This document shows, piece after piece, positions 51,844 through 61,481 of a DNA stretch of 64,000 nucleotides. The DNA is from Bacteroidales bacterium (GTDB lineage: Bacteria; Bacteroidota; Bacteroidia; Bacteroidales; UBA3824). The notes beneath the pieces are model-generated. The model ran no database searches. It worked only from the letters and a program-made list of their open reading frames with translations, and was not told the origin of the DNA. The translations under genes were made by a program, and so were the position numbers. Numbering within the stretch: the first letter of the stretch is position 1; every line of letters starts with the position of its first letter. Location: NCBI GenBank assembly GCA_017412115.1, contig JAFPYR010000069.1:166323-230322 (forward strand), read 5' to 3'.

Positions 51844-53304
51844 ATGGGAAATATGAATTTGCTTGATGTATTCGACCGCGAAGTTCAGTGCGAATACAAG
51901 GGAGAGGTGTATTCTGTCCGTGACAATGGTGCAATTATGCGTCATAAAAAAGATGGAAACAAAAAACGTCCAAAAGATGAGATGTGGACATTCGGCAATA
52001 AAGATTTTTCAAAAGGATATATGATGTTCTGCAAAGTTGCAGTTCATCGCATTGTTGCATTTGCATTTCTTGGGGAACCGCCAGCGGATGACTACGTTGT
52101 AGATCACATAGATACTAACCGCTGTAACAATCGTCCTGAAAATCTGCGTTGGGTTACAAAATTAGAAAACGCACTCAACAACGAAGCTACGTTAAGGAAA
52201 ATCATAGATTGTTGCGGTAGCGTTGAAGCATTCATCGAAAATCCATCAATTCTAAATCAATATATCAATTATCATCAAAAATTCGATTGGATGAGAACAG
52301 TAACAAAAGAAGAGGCAAAGAATGCTTATGACAACATCACCAACTGGGCTAAGGACACACGCAAAGCGATGTATTTTGATGGTGGTAAGTTTACAGACAA
52401 AGTTTTTGAACCGTTGTTACCAAGCAAAGTTATTACAGATTCTTTAACACCTAATGCATTGCAAAAGAACTGGCATGAACAAATGGAATTTCCATGTTGT
52501 CCAAACAAGAAATCTTTGCAAGAATATCATAAAAACATTTTGGAGAACCACTTTTTTGCCCAAAGTGAGAATTTTGTTTATAAAGTGATTAATCACCGCT
52601 TTGACAAAGAAAGAGAAGTTATTCATTTAATTTTATCATCAAAAAATCCAAAGAATTCGTATATTGTTGCAATGGTAACTTTGAATACAAGCAAAAAATT
52701 TCTTCATGAAGTTTTAAAGGAATATCAATCCTTAGAATTAGCAGAAAATCATTTTAATGGTATGGAATTTAAACTTGAATTTTCCAGTTCAAATTTCAAT
52801 CCTAATGAATCCTCTTCTATTAAACATATATGTGAAGATTATCAATATTCGTACCTCAATTCAAATATCAGTAAGTTCGACAATACTTCAAATCTAACAG
52901 AATTTGAGGAAGAAAGTCAACCCCAAATATACAATTCTTTGACAAATAATGCGATACAAATTGATTGGAAAACTCCAACAGAGTTTGTTCTATGTCCAAA
53001 GATGACTTTATCGTTACAGGAATACTACAATAACCTTTCTAAGGGTATAGTTTTCGGCAAAAATACTTATGGAGAATCTATAATTGCAGATTTTGCTATG
53101 TTTAAAGATGAAGAGGCTATTGGTGTAGTTACTCGTTCCAACAACGTAAAAAGAACTGCATGTTGCAAAATTTACATTTCGGGTGATAAGTTTGCCCATG
53201 AAAATTATAGCTCATATTTCGACGAAAAAGGAGGTGAGCGTTTTCTGATTTGGGCACAAGGATTGGAATGGACGGGCGGTGAAATATTCGATGATTTGTG
53301 TTAA
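51844..53304 (+). CDS. HNH endonuclease with a duplicated C-terminal module
   Basis: The 486-residue protein has an N-terminal NUMOD4/HNH_3 homing-endonuclease-like part: YSVRDNGAIMRHKK, VAVHRIVAFAFLGEPP and the catalytic VVDHIDTNRCNNRPENLRWVT at about 85-105. After a helical stretch come two related copies of an unknown module, at about 198-315 and 364-486. Each starts SLTxNAxQxxWxxxxEFxxCPxxxxSLQEYxxN (DSLTPNALQKNWHEQMEF and NSLTNNAIQIDWKTPTEF). The duplicated part may recognise DNA or a trigger. It is co-expressed with an XRE regulator; no methyltransferase or self-splicing intron is nearby. Confidence 0.8.
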   Translation: MGNMNLLDVFDREVQCEYKGEVYSVRDNGAIMRHKKDGNKKRPKDEMWTFGNKDFSKGYMMFCKVAVHRIVAFAFLGEPPADDYVVDHIDTNRCNNRPENLRWVTKLENALNNEATLRKIIDCCGSVEAFIENPSILNQYINYHQKFDWMRTVTKEEAKNAYDNITNWAKDTRKAMYFDGGKFTDKVFEPLLPSKVITDSLTPNALQKNWHEQMEFPCCPNKKSLQEYHKNILENHFFAQSENFVYKVINHRFDKEREVIHLILSSKNPKNSYIVAMVTLNTSKKFLHEVLKEYQSLELAENHFNGMEFKLEFSSSNFNPNESSSIKHICEDYQYSYLNSNISKFDNTSNLTEFEEESQPQIYNSLTNNAIQIDWKTPTEFVLCPKMTLSLQEYYNNLSKGIVFGKNTYGESIIADFAMFKDEEAIGVVTRSNNVKRTACCKIYISGDKFAHENYSSYFDEKGGERFLIWAQGLEWTGGEIFDDLC

Positions 53305-53348
53305 AAATCATCATTGTCCGAGAAAAAATAGTCAGAAATATCATAAAA

Positions 53349-53391
53349 AAAAGCGTTTAAACTACCCCTAAAAGACTGTTTAAACGCTTTT
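53349..53391. terminator. Bidirectional terminator between the HNH and alpha-2-macroglobulin genes
   Basis: A 14-bp perfect stem, AAAAGCGTTTAAAC with GTTTAAACGCTTTT, with a 15-base loop and T runs on both strands, sits between convergent genes. Confidence 0.9.
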
Positions 53392-53412
53392 TTTAGTTTT
53401 ATAATCTTTTCT

Positions 53413-56400
53413 CTACTCTACTTTAACTTTTTGTGACGTTGAATTTGCTCTAAACTCCGGCGCATACATACATTCTATTGTAGCGATACCGTTAGTTAAA
53501 ACGCCTTTATGAACCGCAACAAGCGGATATTCAAACACATAGGTTCCGCGTTGCATAAACTCGATGAAAAATTCCTCGCAAGCATCTTTCGTCGATTCAT
53601 AATAGTAAAGTCCATCTTGATAGCGACCGCCTGAGAGTTTGTTAAGGGGCTCGAAAGCGGAAGAATGAACATCTTTTAGGAAGACGTATTCCAAATCGCG
53701 ATCGGTCGTGATAACAAAACGGGCTTTGAGTTTATCGCCTTGATGAAGCGGAGTTTGTGGCGTTACAAGGGTTGCAACATCCTGACCTAAAGCATCTTTT
53801 TCGATTTTATAAATTTCCTTTTTGAGGGTAAGACCGTTTGCAGTGGCTTTAACGTTTTGATACTCTTCAAAGTATTGCAAATAACAAGCACCGTAGGCAA
53901 TGTGATTGTTAGGATTTACGACTTCGATTTGAGTAAGGTTAGAAGAAATTTCCCCCTTCGGATATGCTTTTTTAACGTAAGCCGAACCTTCTGAGGCTAC
54001 TTCTGACAAAACTTTTCCACCGATTTTTATCGTGCAAGGCTGCTCGCTGACAGAAAGTTTTTCGCCGTTCATAAGCAAAGCGTAAACGGCCTCTGTAGTA
54101 GCGCGTGAAGATTTCCAAGAGTTGGTTTGTTTGTTTTTAACAAGCCAAATTTTCAGCTCCTCAACCTCATGAGAGAAACCAAACTCGGCAAAACTTTCGA
54201 TTATCATTGCTTGAGTTTCAATCGGGGAATTGTACCAATGATAACCGTTGAGATTTTTGGAATAATACATTCCGAACTCTTCGGAGTTTTGAGCATTGTT
54301 TTTGAAAGCATCAACAATTTCTTTTGCAACTTTCTCTTTTCCAAGACGTTTGAACGATGTTGAAATCAAAGCTTGAGCGTACAAAGAAAAATCAGTCCAA
54401 TTATCAACAAGCTTCGTTAAGAAGAAATCGTAAGCCTCTTGAGTTGATTTTGGAACTTTTTTATCAAGGAAGAAACTGCGTGCATAAAAATATTGAATAT
54501 CATAATAACTCGGATGATATTTATCAAGATCCTTTTTAGAGAGAATTTTTTTCAATTCTTTGTAATCTTTCTCCAAGGCTTTGTCGATAAAGGAAACGGC
54601 TTTTTCTGTCATTTTATTAATATCGCCTGAATTTTCTATTGCCCCGAGATGAATCAACCTGCCAAGACCGCAAAGAATTTCCTGCGTTACGAAAACACTT
54701 TGTTTCATACCTTTGAACCAAGGCCAACCACCGTCAGAATATTGACCCTCAGAAAGTTTCTTCAAGAAAACTTTATTCGTTCTCTCAACTTCCTCGGAAT
54801 TAAACAAATGCGCAATTTTTTTCATCTGTGCGCTTTCGTCTTTCGCATCCAAAAGCCAAGGCGTCTGAGATAGCAAAATAGATTTTAATTCCTGATTTTT
54901 CTCTAATGCCGACTTAAAATCTTCCTCCGTTAATTGCGAATATGTTTTTTCAAACGAGGGATTGGATTTGATAATTTTTTGCGCTAACATATTAGCGTAA
55001 TACCTTGAAAATACGCTGTTGTAACATTCCACATCCGTTTCCCTCAAATACGGCAGCGACATGAACGCAAGCCATGCGGGATTGGAAGTAAATTCAAACG
55101 TAAAAGATTGATTATCTTGTGTTTTCGATTGATTTTTAAGCGATTGCACAACATAATTTTTCGTTTGATTTGCTCTGATGTTGAAAGATTGCGATTCGGT
55201 GATAAGAGTTCTGGTTGTTAAAACCGGGACAAATTTTTGACTTCCATCTGAATATTCGTCAGAAACGCCTACGATTTTAACTATCACAGGTTCAGGACGT
55301 TTAGGAATTTCCAACGTAAAATCTTCAACCCGAGTGCGTGAGGCTTCAACTGAAAAATCCTTAACCTTTTGAGAAATTTTATAATCGTTTACAGGCTGTT
55401 GAGTCTGAGCGTCAAGAATCTCGATTTTAATTTTTCCCGTCAATTTTTTATCGGTTAAATTGCTGATTTTAACAGGAATAACGATTTTGTCAGATTCCAA
55501 GAAAAATCTCGGCAAATTAGGCTCCACCATGAAAGATTTTTGAGTTATCAAATGATTGTCAGAAAAAGCATATCTCATATCCTTCGTGTGCGCCATAGCC
55601 ATAAAATGCCATTTCGTAAGTGATTCAGGAACAGTAAATTGAATAGAAAGATTACCTTCGGCATCTGTCACCAAATTAGAAGAGAAAAAGGCTGTTTCAG
55701 CAAAATTTTCTCTAACTTTTACATCTTCAAATTCCTTGTCATTTTCATCAGCACCATTAGCGTCAGTTGCAAGCGAAACTTCAGCCGTTTCTTCATCCAA
55801 GGCATTATCCTCAAGTTTCATGCAACTCTCATAGACAAGTCCCTTCTCCTTGACACCACGCCCCATCATAAAATAATGCTCGTTAGGACGTCCGAATCTG
55901 TAAATTTGATGTCCGAACCAATTAATTTCCAAAGAAGAATACGAGTGATAAAAACTCTGATCCGAAACATAACGAATATTGCGGCTGTAATCTTCGCCCA
56001 ACTTATTAACACTATATGCCGGACAAATTCTGTTGTAATCGTAACAACTTAAAGACCAATTGTTTGCCCTAATAGCATCGAGCGATTCATCGTAAAGTGT
56101 TGCTAACAATTCGGCATCAACGGGTTTTAAATTTTTGTCAAGGATTTTTAATTTAATCGTCTCATTTTCACCGGGTTCCAATTTATCGCGGAAACTTTCG
56201 TATTTAATGTCGATTTTTTTGTTGGTGTACGGCACGCTGATAGAAACGGTTCTATTGAAAAACGTATTGTCCTTAACAAAGAAAAATCTTACCGAAATGC
56301 CGCCGCGGTTTTCCTCAACTATCGGAATTTCAAGGGTTTGCGTTTCTTGTGAGAGTTTTATACGTTTTTGGGGAATCAACAGGTTGTCGCCCTGAAAAAC

Positions 56401-59310
56401 TTCGTACCAAAGCAAAACATCTTTTTGAGAGGTTCCGAAAACGATTTTCGCTTTTTCACCCGGCTCACATGTGGGCTTAAAATTATGATACCAAAAATAT
56501 TTGTTGAAATCCGTTTTTTTGCATTTTTCAGAAACCAAAGTAAATCTTGACTCCGATGTAATTTCGTGATTTTTAGAGTCTTTTGTCTTTAACAAAACGC
56601 AATAATTGCCGTCTTCAAGATTCTCAATAAACGACAAATCCACTTTTTGGGAAGATTTCAAACTCATGGTTTTAATAAGTTTTTCGTCCTCCAATTTGTA
56701 TAAATCATTTTCAGGCAACGGATTCAAAAAGTTTTTAAGTTTTTTGACAGAAATTTCAATCTGACATTCCACGGGCGAACCCAAAGCGTTAGAAGCAGAA
56801 ATTCCAAGTTCCTTAAATGAATTTTGCCCTTTGAAATAAAGATCCGAATGCCGGATTTTTCCCAAGAAAATTCCGGCATAACCTACTGAAACATAATGCG
56901 TTTTGGATTGAGTTTCACCATCGGGTGCAGTTACATCAATATTAACACGGTAAGTGAAAGTAAGACCTAAATCCTCCGGCAAACTTTTGTCGGGACGTGC
57001 TAAAAATTTCAATTCAAATTCGCCGTTTTCATCGGTTTGAGCTCTGCCGGTTTCGATTACTTTCTCCTGCAAATCATAATTAAAATACCACCAACCGAAA
57101 AATTTCGGAATCCTCGTAACCTTATATTTTACTTCCGCATTTTCTACTTTTACGCCCGAATAAGTTTTGGCAGAACCTTTTACTTTAACATCTTGATTCA
57201 AAGTAATTTCGCCCGTTGTCTCGTCGGTAAAAACTTCAAAAGTAGGACGTTTGTATTCTTCCACGCTAAACGAACAAGAATTGCTTGAAGAATTAACGCT
57301 AAAAGTGTAATTTCCTAATACAACGGAAGTTCCAAGTTGAAAACTGCCGCTTACCGTACCGAATTCATTTGTGGTGAAATCTTTTTCAAAAACTTTTTGA
57401 CGATTGATATCCCTGACTAAAACGGTAATTTTTTTGCCGGAATTAACATTGAACTTATCATAACAAAGCACTTTGAAATACACGGTATGTCCGGGACGAT
57501 ACAAAGCTCTGTCAGTGAAAACTTTATAAAAAGTTTCCTTCTGTTTTTCAGACGATTTGGAGAAATAAATATTATCTCTGTCAAGAAAATCCTTATCTTT
57601 TTCAACCGTAAAATTAATGGAATAACCTTTGTAATTGCCGACATTGCGGTCAAAAACACAATCGCCATTTTTGTCGGAAAGTTTCTTGTCCAAAAGTGTC
57701 CAAACCCATTTGTTGTTCTTGTATTCCTCGCCCAAAGCTTTAACGATAGCACCCTCTATAGGAGCTCCTGATTTTCGCTCCAAAACCTTTACCGTGGTTG
57801 TTCCGTTCTTGGTATTTTGAGAGGTAACAGCAATAATATCAGTTACTTGTATCAAACTGAAACTAACCGTTCCTTCTTTAAAATCCTTATTATTCGATAT
57901 TAAAACAGCGTAATATCCGATACCCATAGCGGGCAAAGCATACGTGGAATTTGAATATTTGTAATTAGAAGATTTTTCAACATTAACATCATAGTTTTTA
58001 ACATCGGACATCGCTTTTTGAAATTTTTCTAAATAATTTTTGCTGTTATAATCAGGAATTTCAAAAAAATCTTTAGAAATTTTTCCGATTCTAAAATAAA
58101 CTTTATCAATGTTTTTATGCTTGATGCGGAAAACTATTTCGCTTGTATGCGGCAAATATTTTTCGGTTACGCAACTAAAATCCGGCTTTTCGATGTTGAA
58201 AATCATCGCTTTAGCATTGGAATCATTTTCAAGAATTTCCTCTGCCTTTTTGTGAGCTTTTACAAAATCTCCTGCGTTATAATACAATTCTGCAATTTTC
58301 CATTTTATAAGTTTTACCTCAGGCACGTTTGCGTAAGTTTTTTCCATTTCCTCCAGCGTGGAAAGCAAAACAAAATCCTTATCGGCAAGCGTGGATTGCT
58401 TGCGAAAATATTCCAAACGTTTCAAATCGTTGTAAATCAACAAAGATTTATCTGCATCATCTTTATGAGTATTGATTAATTTTTGATAAATCAAAAATAC
58501 TTGATAAGAGGACAAATGACCATACGCTTTTTCGTCGAATTTAAGATTCAAAAACTCGTTTAGCCCTCCTAACAAGGCTTGGTTGTTATTATCGAAAATA
58601 TCGTCAAAAACCTCATAACGTGAAGATTCTTTTTTGTAAAATTGTGTCAAAGCCCTATTCAAAAGAAAATCGTAAAGAGTAGGCGCATACGAAAAATCTT
58701 TTTCCAAACCCGAGAGAATATCTTTGTAATCTTCTGTCTTTTTGGCTTTTAAATCTTCCGCTTGAGCAACCGATTTTTCAAAATGCGCTTTTGCCTCTCT
58801 TAAAATCTGCTGCGTAGAATAGGTTTGAAGATTGCCGTCCTTGACATCTACATCAGTACGTTTTGAAATAGCAAAATATTCTTTGTCAAGATAATTCATA
58901 TAAATCTGACCCAAAACCGAGTGCATGACAGCTTTGTCGGCTGGCGGAAAATTATCAAGTTCGCTTTCCATTTTTTTTAGTTCGGGAAAGAATCCGTCGT
59001 CCACAGTTTCGTTCTGATAATCAAGACTATAAATGTAAGTTTTGATTATCTGCGGATAATTCTTGTCCTTTTGAGCGTGGCTTAAAATATCTTTAACTTT
59101 TTTGTACGCATCATTTGTTTTGTTTTTGCGTTCGAGTTCCACAACTTGTTTCCAAGCCTCCTCGTAAGAAAATTCACCCCCGGAAAGAGAGAATTTCTCC
59201 TTAAAAAAATTTTTTATGTCCATAGCTTTCTTGTTGTTAGAATAACTCCTATAGGCAAAAAGAAACAGCCCTAAGGTTATCACTATCGTTAATAATAAGT
59301 ATTTCTTCAT
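53413..59310 (-). CDS. Alpha-2-macroglobulin family protein (large envelope protein), thioester motif lost
   Basis: The 1965-residue protein has an N-terminal signal/anchor helix (MKKYLLLTIVITLGLFLFAY), a helical repeat region to about 380, MG-type beta domains (TDRALYRPGHTVYFKVLCYD is the MG2 signature at about 595-615), an A2M region (ETAFFSSNLVTDAEGNLSIQFTVPESLTKWHFMAMAHT, about 1200), and an alpha-toroid with HWYNSPIETQAMIIESFAEFG. Where thioester-forming relatives have CxEQ the sequence reads LPYLRETDVECYNSVFSRYYAN, keeping Cys but not Glu-Gln, so covalent trapping of proteases is unlikely. No pbpC gene is adjacent. Confidence 0.88.
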   Translation of the reverse strand: MKKYLLLTIVITLGLFLFAYRSYSNNKKAMDIKNFFKEKFSLSGGEFSYEEAWKQVVELERKNKTNDAYKKVKDILSHAQKDKNYPQIIKTYIYSLDYQNETVDDGFFPELKKMESELDNFPPADKAVMHSVLGQIYMNYLDKEYFAISKRTDVDVKDGNLQTYSTQQILREAKAHFEKSVAQAEDLKAKKTEDYKDILSGLEKDFSYAPTLYDFLLNRALTQFYKKESSRYEVFDDIFDNNNQALLGGLNEFLNLKFDEKAYGHLSSYQVFLIYQKLINTHKDDADKSLLIYNDLKRLEYFRKQSTLADKDFVLLSTLEEMEKTYANVPEVKLIKWKIAELYYNAGDFVKAHKKAEEILENDSNAKAMIFNIEKPDFSCVTEKYLPHTSEIVFRIKHKNIDKVYFRIGKISKDFFEIPDYNSKNYLEKFQKAMSDVKNYDVNVEKSSNYKYSNSTYALPAMGIGYYAVLISNNKDFKEGTVSFSLIQVTDIIAVTSQNTKNGTTTVKVLERKSGAPIEGAIVKALGEEYKNNKWVWTLLDKKLSDKNGDCVFDRNVGNYKGYSINFTVEKDKDFLDRDNIYFSKSSEKQKETFYKVFTDRALYRPGHTVYFKVLCYDKFNVNSGKKITVLVRDINRQKVFEKDFTTNEFGTVSGSFQLGTSVVLGNYTFSVNSSSNSCSFSVEEYKRPTFEVFTDETTGEITLNQDVKVKGSAKTYSGVKVENAEVKYKVTRIPKFFGWWYFNYDLQEKVIETGRAQTDENGEFELKFLARPDKSLPEDLGLTFTYRVNIDVTAPDGETQSKTHYVSVGYAGIFLGKIRHSDLYFKGQNSFKELGISASNALGSPVECQIEISVKKLKNFLNPLPENDLYKLEDEKLIKTMSLKSSQKVDLSFIENLEDGNYCVLLKTKDSKNHEITSESRFTLVSEKCKKTDFNKYFWYHNFKPTCEPGEKAKIVFGTSQKDVLLWYEVFQGDNLLIPQKRIKLSQETQTLEIPIVEENRGGISVRFFFVKDNTFFNRTVSISVPYTNKKIDIKYESFRDKLEPGENETIKLKILDKNLKPVDAELLATLYDESLDAIRANNWSLSCYDYNRICPAYSVNKLGEDYSRNIRYVSDQSFYHSYSSLEINWFGHQIYRFGRPNEHYFMMGRGVKEKGLVYESCMKLEDNALDEETAEVSLATDANGADENDKEFEDVKVRENFAETAFFSSNLVTDAEGNLSIQFTVPESLTKWHFMAMAHTKDMRYAFSDNHLITQKSFMVEPNLPRFFLESDKIVIPVKISNLTDKKLTGKIKIEILDAQTQQPVNDYKISQKVKDFSVEASRTRVEDFTLEIPKRPEPVIVKIVGVSDEYSDGSQKFVPVLTTRTLITESQSFNIRANQTKNYVVQSLKNQSKTQDNQSFTFEFTSNPAWLAFMSLPYLRETDVECYNSVFSRYYANMLAQKIIKSNPSFEKTYSQLTEEDFKSALEKNQELKSILLSQTPWLLDAKDESAQMKKIAHLFNSEEVERTNKVFLKKLSEGQYSDGGWPWFKGMKQSVFVTQEILCGLGRLIHLGAIENSGDINKMTEKAVSFIDKALEKDYKELKKILSKKDLDKYHPSYYDIQYFYARSFFLDKKVPKSTQEAYDFFLTKLVDNWTDFSLYAQALISTSFKRLGKEKVAKEIVDAFKNNAQNSEEFGMYYSKNLNGYHWYNSPIETQAMIIESFAEFGFSHEVEELKIWLVKNKQTNSWKSSRATTEAVYALLMNGEKLSVSEQPCTIKIGGKVLSEVASEGSAYVKKAYPKGEISSNLTQIEVVNPNNHIAYGACYLQYFEEYQNVKATANGLTLKKEIYKIEKDALGQDVATLVTPQTPLHQGDKLKARFVITTDRDLEYVFLKDVHSSAFEPLNKLSGGRYQDGLYYYESTKDACEEFFIEFMQRGTYVFEYPLVAVHKGVLTNGIATIECMYAPEFRANSTSQKVKVE

Positions 59311-59414
59311 ATCGCGAAAAAAATATAAATGAGATTAAACAATGCAAATAAAACAATTTGTTTTAATACATGAAAATTTTTTTAAAGTTTTTGCATAAAA
59401 GTATTTCAAAAAAA

Positions 59415-59446
59415 TTTGCAAAATCCGTTAAAAAACCTTTTCTTTG
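59415..59446 (+). promoter_or_regulatory. Promoter of the PorE-like gene
   Basis: TTTG (59415-59418), 20 bases, then TTTCTTTG (59439-59446), the same -7 variant as in front of the metalloprotease gene. It is 17 bases before ATG 59464 and overlaps an upstream in-frame TTG, which is therefore not the start. Confidence 0.6.
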
Positions 59447-59463
59447 TATTCGACAAAAACAAT

Positions 59464-61431
59464 ATGAGGATAGTTTTTTCAATTATATTAGTTTTTTTTC
59501 ATACGATTAACACCCTTGCTCAAAGCTGTAATCTGCCGAAAAACAAGGAGTTGAACAATCGTTTCTCAGACGCAAAAGCCTTAATGCAACAAAACATGGA
59601 TTTAGGCGTAAAATACATGAACGAAATCATAAAAACTAATCCGAATTATTATCCCGCCTCATTGATTTTAGGAGATTATTATCTGAAAAAAGCTCAAGAG
59701 TCAGCATTAAGATTTCAAACCAAAACGGCTTTGGAATACGCACAAACGGCGGTTTCAAATCTGAACCTAAGTTATAAGAATTGCAACGAATACGACAGCA
59801 GCCGTTCGGCTTATCTTTTGGGCGAAGGATATTACATTTGCAGAAATTTTGAAAAATCGAAGTTCTTTTTTCAAACCTTCTTATCCGCTCAAAACAAAGC
59901 CGAAAGCCTTGTCTTAGGGGCTAAAAAACGTATGAAAATGATTGAAGATTATTATGTTTTAATCAACAATCCGATACCGTTTAATCCCAGAATTCTTAAA
60001 AACGTTTCAACCAAAAACGATGAATTTTTGCCGCTGATTTCTCACGACGGCTCTATTTTGCTTTACACGGTAAGATACGAAAAACGCCCTAACGTTTTCA
60101 TTGAAGAATTAATGCAAAGCATAAGAACCAAAAACGAAGAAGGCATAGAGGAATTTTCCAAAGGCGAGAGAATGACAACACCTTTCAACACCGGCAAAAT
60201 TCAAGGCGGAACTTCCCTTACGGTTGACAACCGCATCATGTACATAACTATTTGCAGTCATGATAATTGCGACATTTATTATTCCAAAAACGAAAAAGGC
60301 GCTTGGCAACCTTTAATCAAAATGCCGAACACCGTTAATACCGAATATTTTGAAGGTCAGCCCTCGGTAGATGCCACGGGAAACGTTTTGTATTTTTCGT
60401 CAAACCGTCCTGGCGGATTCGGCGGTTACGACATTTATAAAATAGTCCGCAAACATCAGGATTCGCTTTGGAGTGCACCGATTAACCTCGGAAAAGAAAT
60501 TAACACCGAATTTGACGAAAAAACGCCCTTCATTCATTGCGACAATCAAACGCTGTATTTTTCATCAAACGGACACGGCGGAGTCGGTGGTTTTGACATT
60601 TTTTATTCGCGTCAAGAGAAAAACGGAATGTTTTCAAAACCGCAAAATATCGGCTATCCGCTTAACAGTCAGAAAGATGAAGTTGCATACATTGTTAGCG
60701 CCGATGGCAAAAGAATTTATTTTTCCGCAATGCTTTTAAGCGGTGAAGGCGGTTGGGACATTTATTGCTCTGAACTTACAAAAGAGGCTGCCCCGAGTCA
60801 TGTTTTGTTGATAAAAGGAAAAATTACCGACGAGGAGGGAAAACCCGTCCCTGAGGTAAACGTAGATTTAACGAGTCTGAAAACTTACGAAACATCTCAT
60901 AGCGTAACCGATTCCAAAACAGGCGATTATGCCGTTTCGACCCCCGTTGAAAAAGACGAGGATTACATGATGACAATCAAGAAAAAAGGCTTTTTTTATA
61001 ATGTGATGTTTTACCGTCCCGATTCCTCGAATTATGTTCCCCCGACGATTGAAAACGTTAAATTAGACAGAATAAAAACCGAGGTGCCTTATACTTTGGA
61101 AAATGTTAATTTCGATTATAATTCGGCAAAACTAACTGAAATCAGCAAAGCATATTTGCATCAATTAGCCCTGTTTTTGAGCGAGTATCCTCAATACAAC
61201 ATCGAAATTTTAGGGCACACCGACGCAATAGGAACGGAAGAGGAAAACATGATTTTGAGTGAAAAACGCTGCCGGACAGTCGTAAATTATTTAATCATGG
61301 CGGGAACGGATTCCAAGCGTTTGACTTACAAAGCTTTCGGAAAATCTCTTCCGATGGCAACAAACGAAACCTCTATCGGCAGGGCTCTCAACCGAAGGGT
61401 AGAAATTGTATTAAGCATGAGAAAAAAATGA
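59464..61431 (+). CDS. porE: PorE-like outer-membrane-associated protein (TPR, PD40 propeller, carboxypeptidase-regulatory, OmpA)
   Basis: The 655-residue protein has a signal peptide (MRIVFSIILVFFHTINTLAQ), TPR-like helices to about 150 (KYMNEIIKTNPNYYPASLILGDYYLKKA), and a PD40 beta-propeller at about 175-430 with VLYFSSNRPGGFGGYDIYKI and LYFSSNGHGGVGGFDIFYS. A carboxypeptidase-regulatory-like domain follows at about 440-525 (KGKITDEEGKPVPEVNVDL), then a C-terminal OmpA domain (LGHTDAIGTEEENMILSEKRCRTVVNYL). That exact order is the PorE/PG1058 layout of the T9SS accessory module. Several paralogues with this layout occur per genome, so the symbol is tentative. Confidence 0.82.
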   Translation: MRIVFSIILVFFHTINTLAQSCNLPKNKELNNRFSDAKALMQQNMDLGVKYMNEIIKTNPNYYPASLILGDYYLKKAQESALRFQTKTALEYAQTAVSNLNLSYKNCNEYDSSRSAYLLGEGYYICRNFEKSKFFFQTFLSAQNKAESLVLGAKKRMKMIEDYYVLINNPIPFNPRILKNVSTKNDEFLPLISHDGSILLYTVRYEKRPNVFIEELMQSIRTKNEEGIEEFSKGERMTTPFNTGKIQGGTSLTVDNRIMYITICSHDNCDIYYSKNEKGAWQPLIKMPNTVNTEYFEGQPSVDATGNVLYFSSNRPGGFGGYDIYKIVRKHQDSLWSAPINLGKEINTEFDEKTPFIHCDNQTLYFSSNGHGGVGGFDIFYSRQEKNGMFSKPQNIGYPLNSQKDEVAYIVSADGKRIYFSAMLLSGEGGWDIYCSELTKEAAPSHVLLIKGKITDEEGKPVPEVNVDLTSLKTYETSHSVTDSKTGDYAVSTPVEKDEDYMMTIKKKGFFYNVMFYRPDSSNYVPPTIENVKLDRIKTEVPYTLENVNFDYNSAKLTEISKAYLHQLALFLSEYPQYNIEILGHTDAIGTEEENMILSEKRCRTVVNYLIMAGTDSKRLTYKAFGKSLPMATNETSIGRALNRRVEIVLSMRKK

Positions 61432-61433
61432 AT

Positions 61434-61472
61434 AATTCATAATTCACAATTCATAATTCACAATTCATAATT
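61434..61472 (+). repeat. Short A/T-rich tandem repeat
   Basis: Two full copies and one partial copy of the 14-bp unit AATTCATAATTCAC, between the PorE-like gene and the antiporter gene. A loosely similar A/T-rich series (TTATAAATTATAAATTATG) lies between trpG and trpD at about 3355-3375. Confidence 0.8.
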
Positions 61473-61481
61473 ATAAATAAA

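Noticed and set aside
51844..53304. HNH gene as part of a self-splicing intron or prophage
   Set aside because: It is translated in an operon with an XRE regulator from a normal promoter. No intron ends or phage genes are visible around it.
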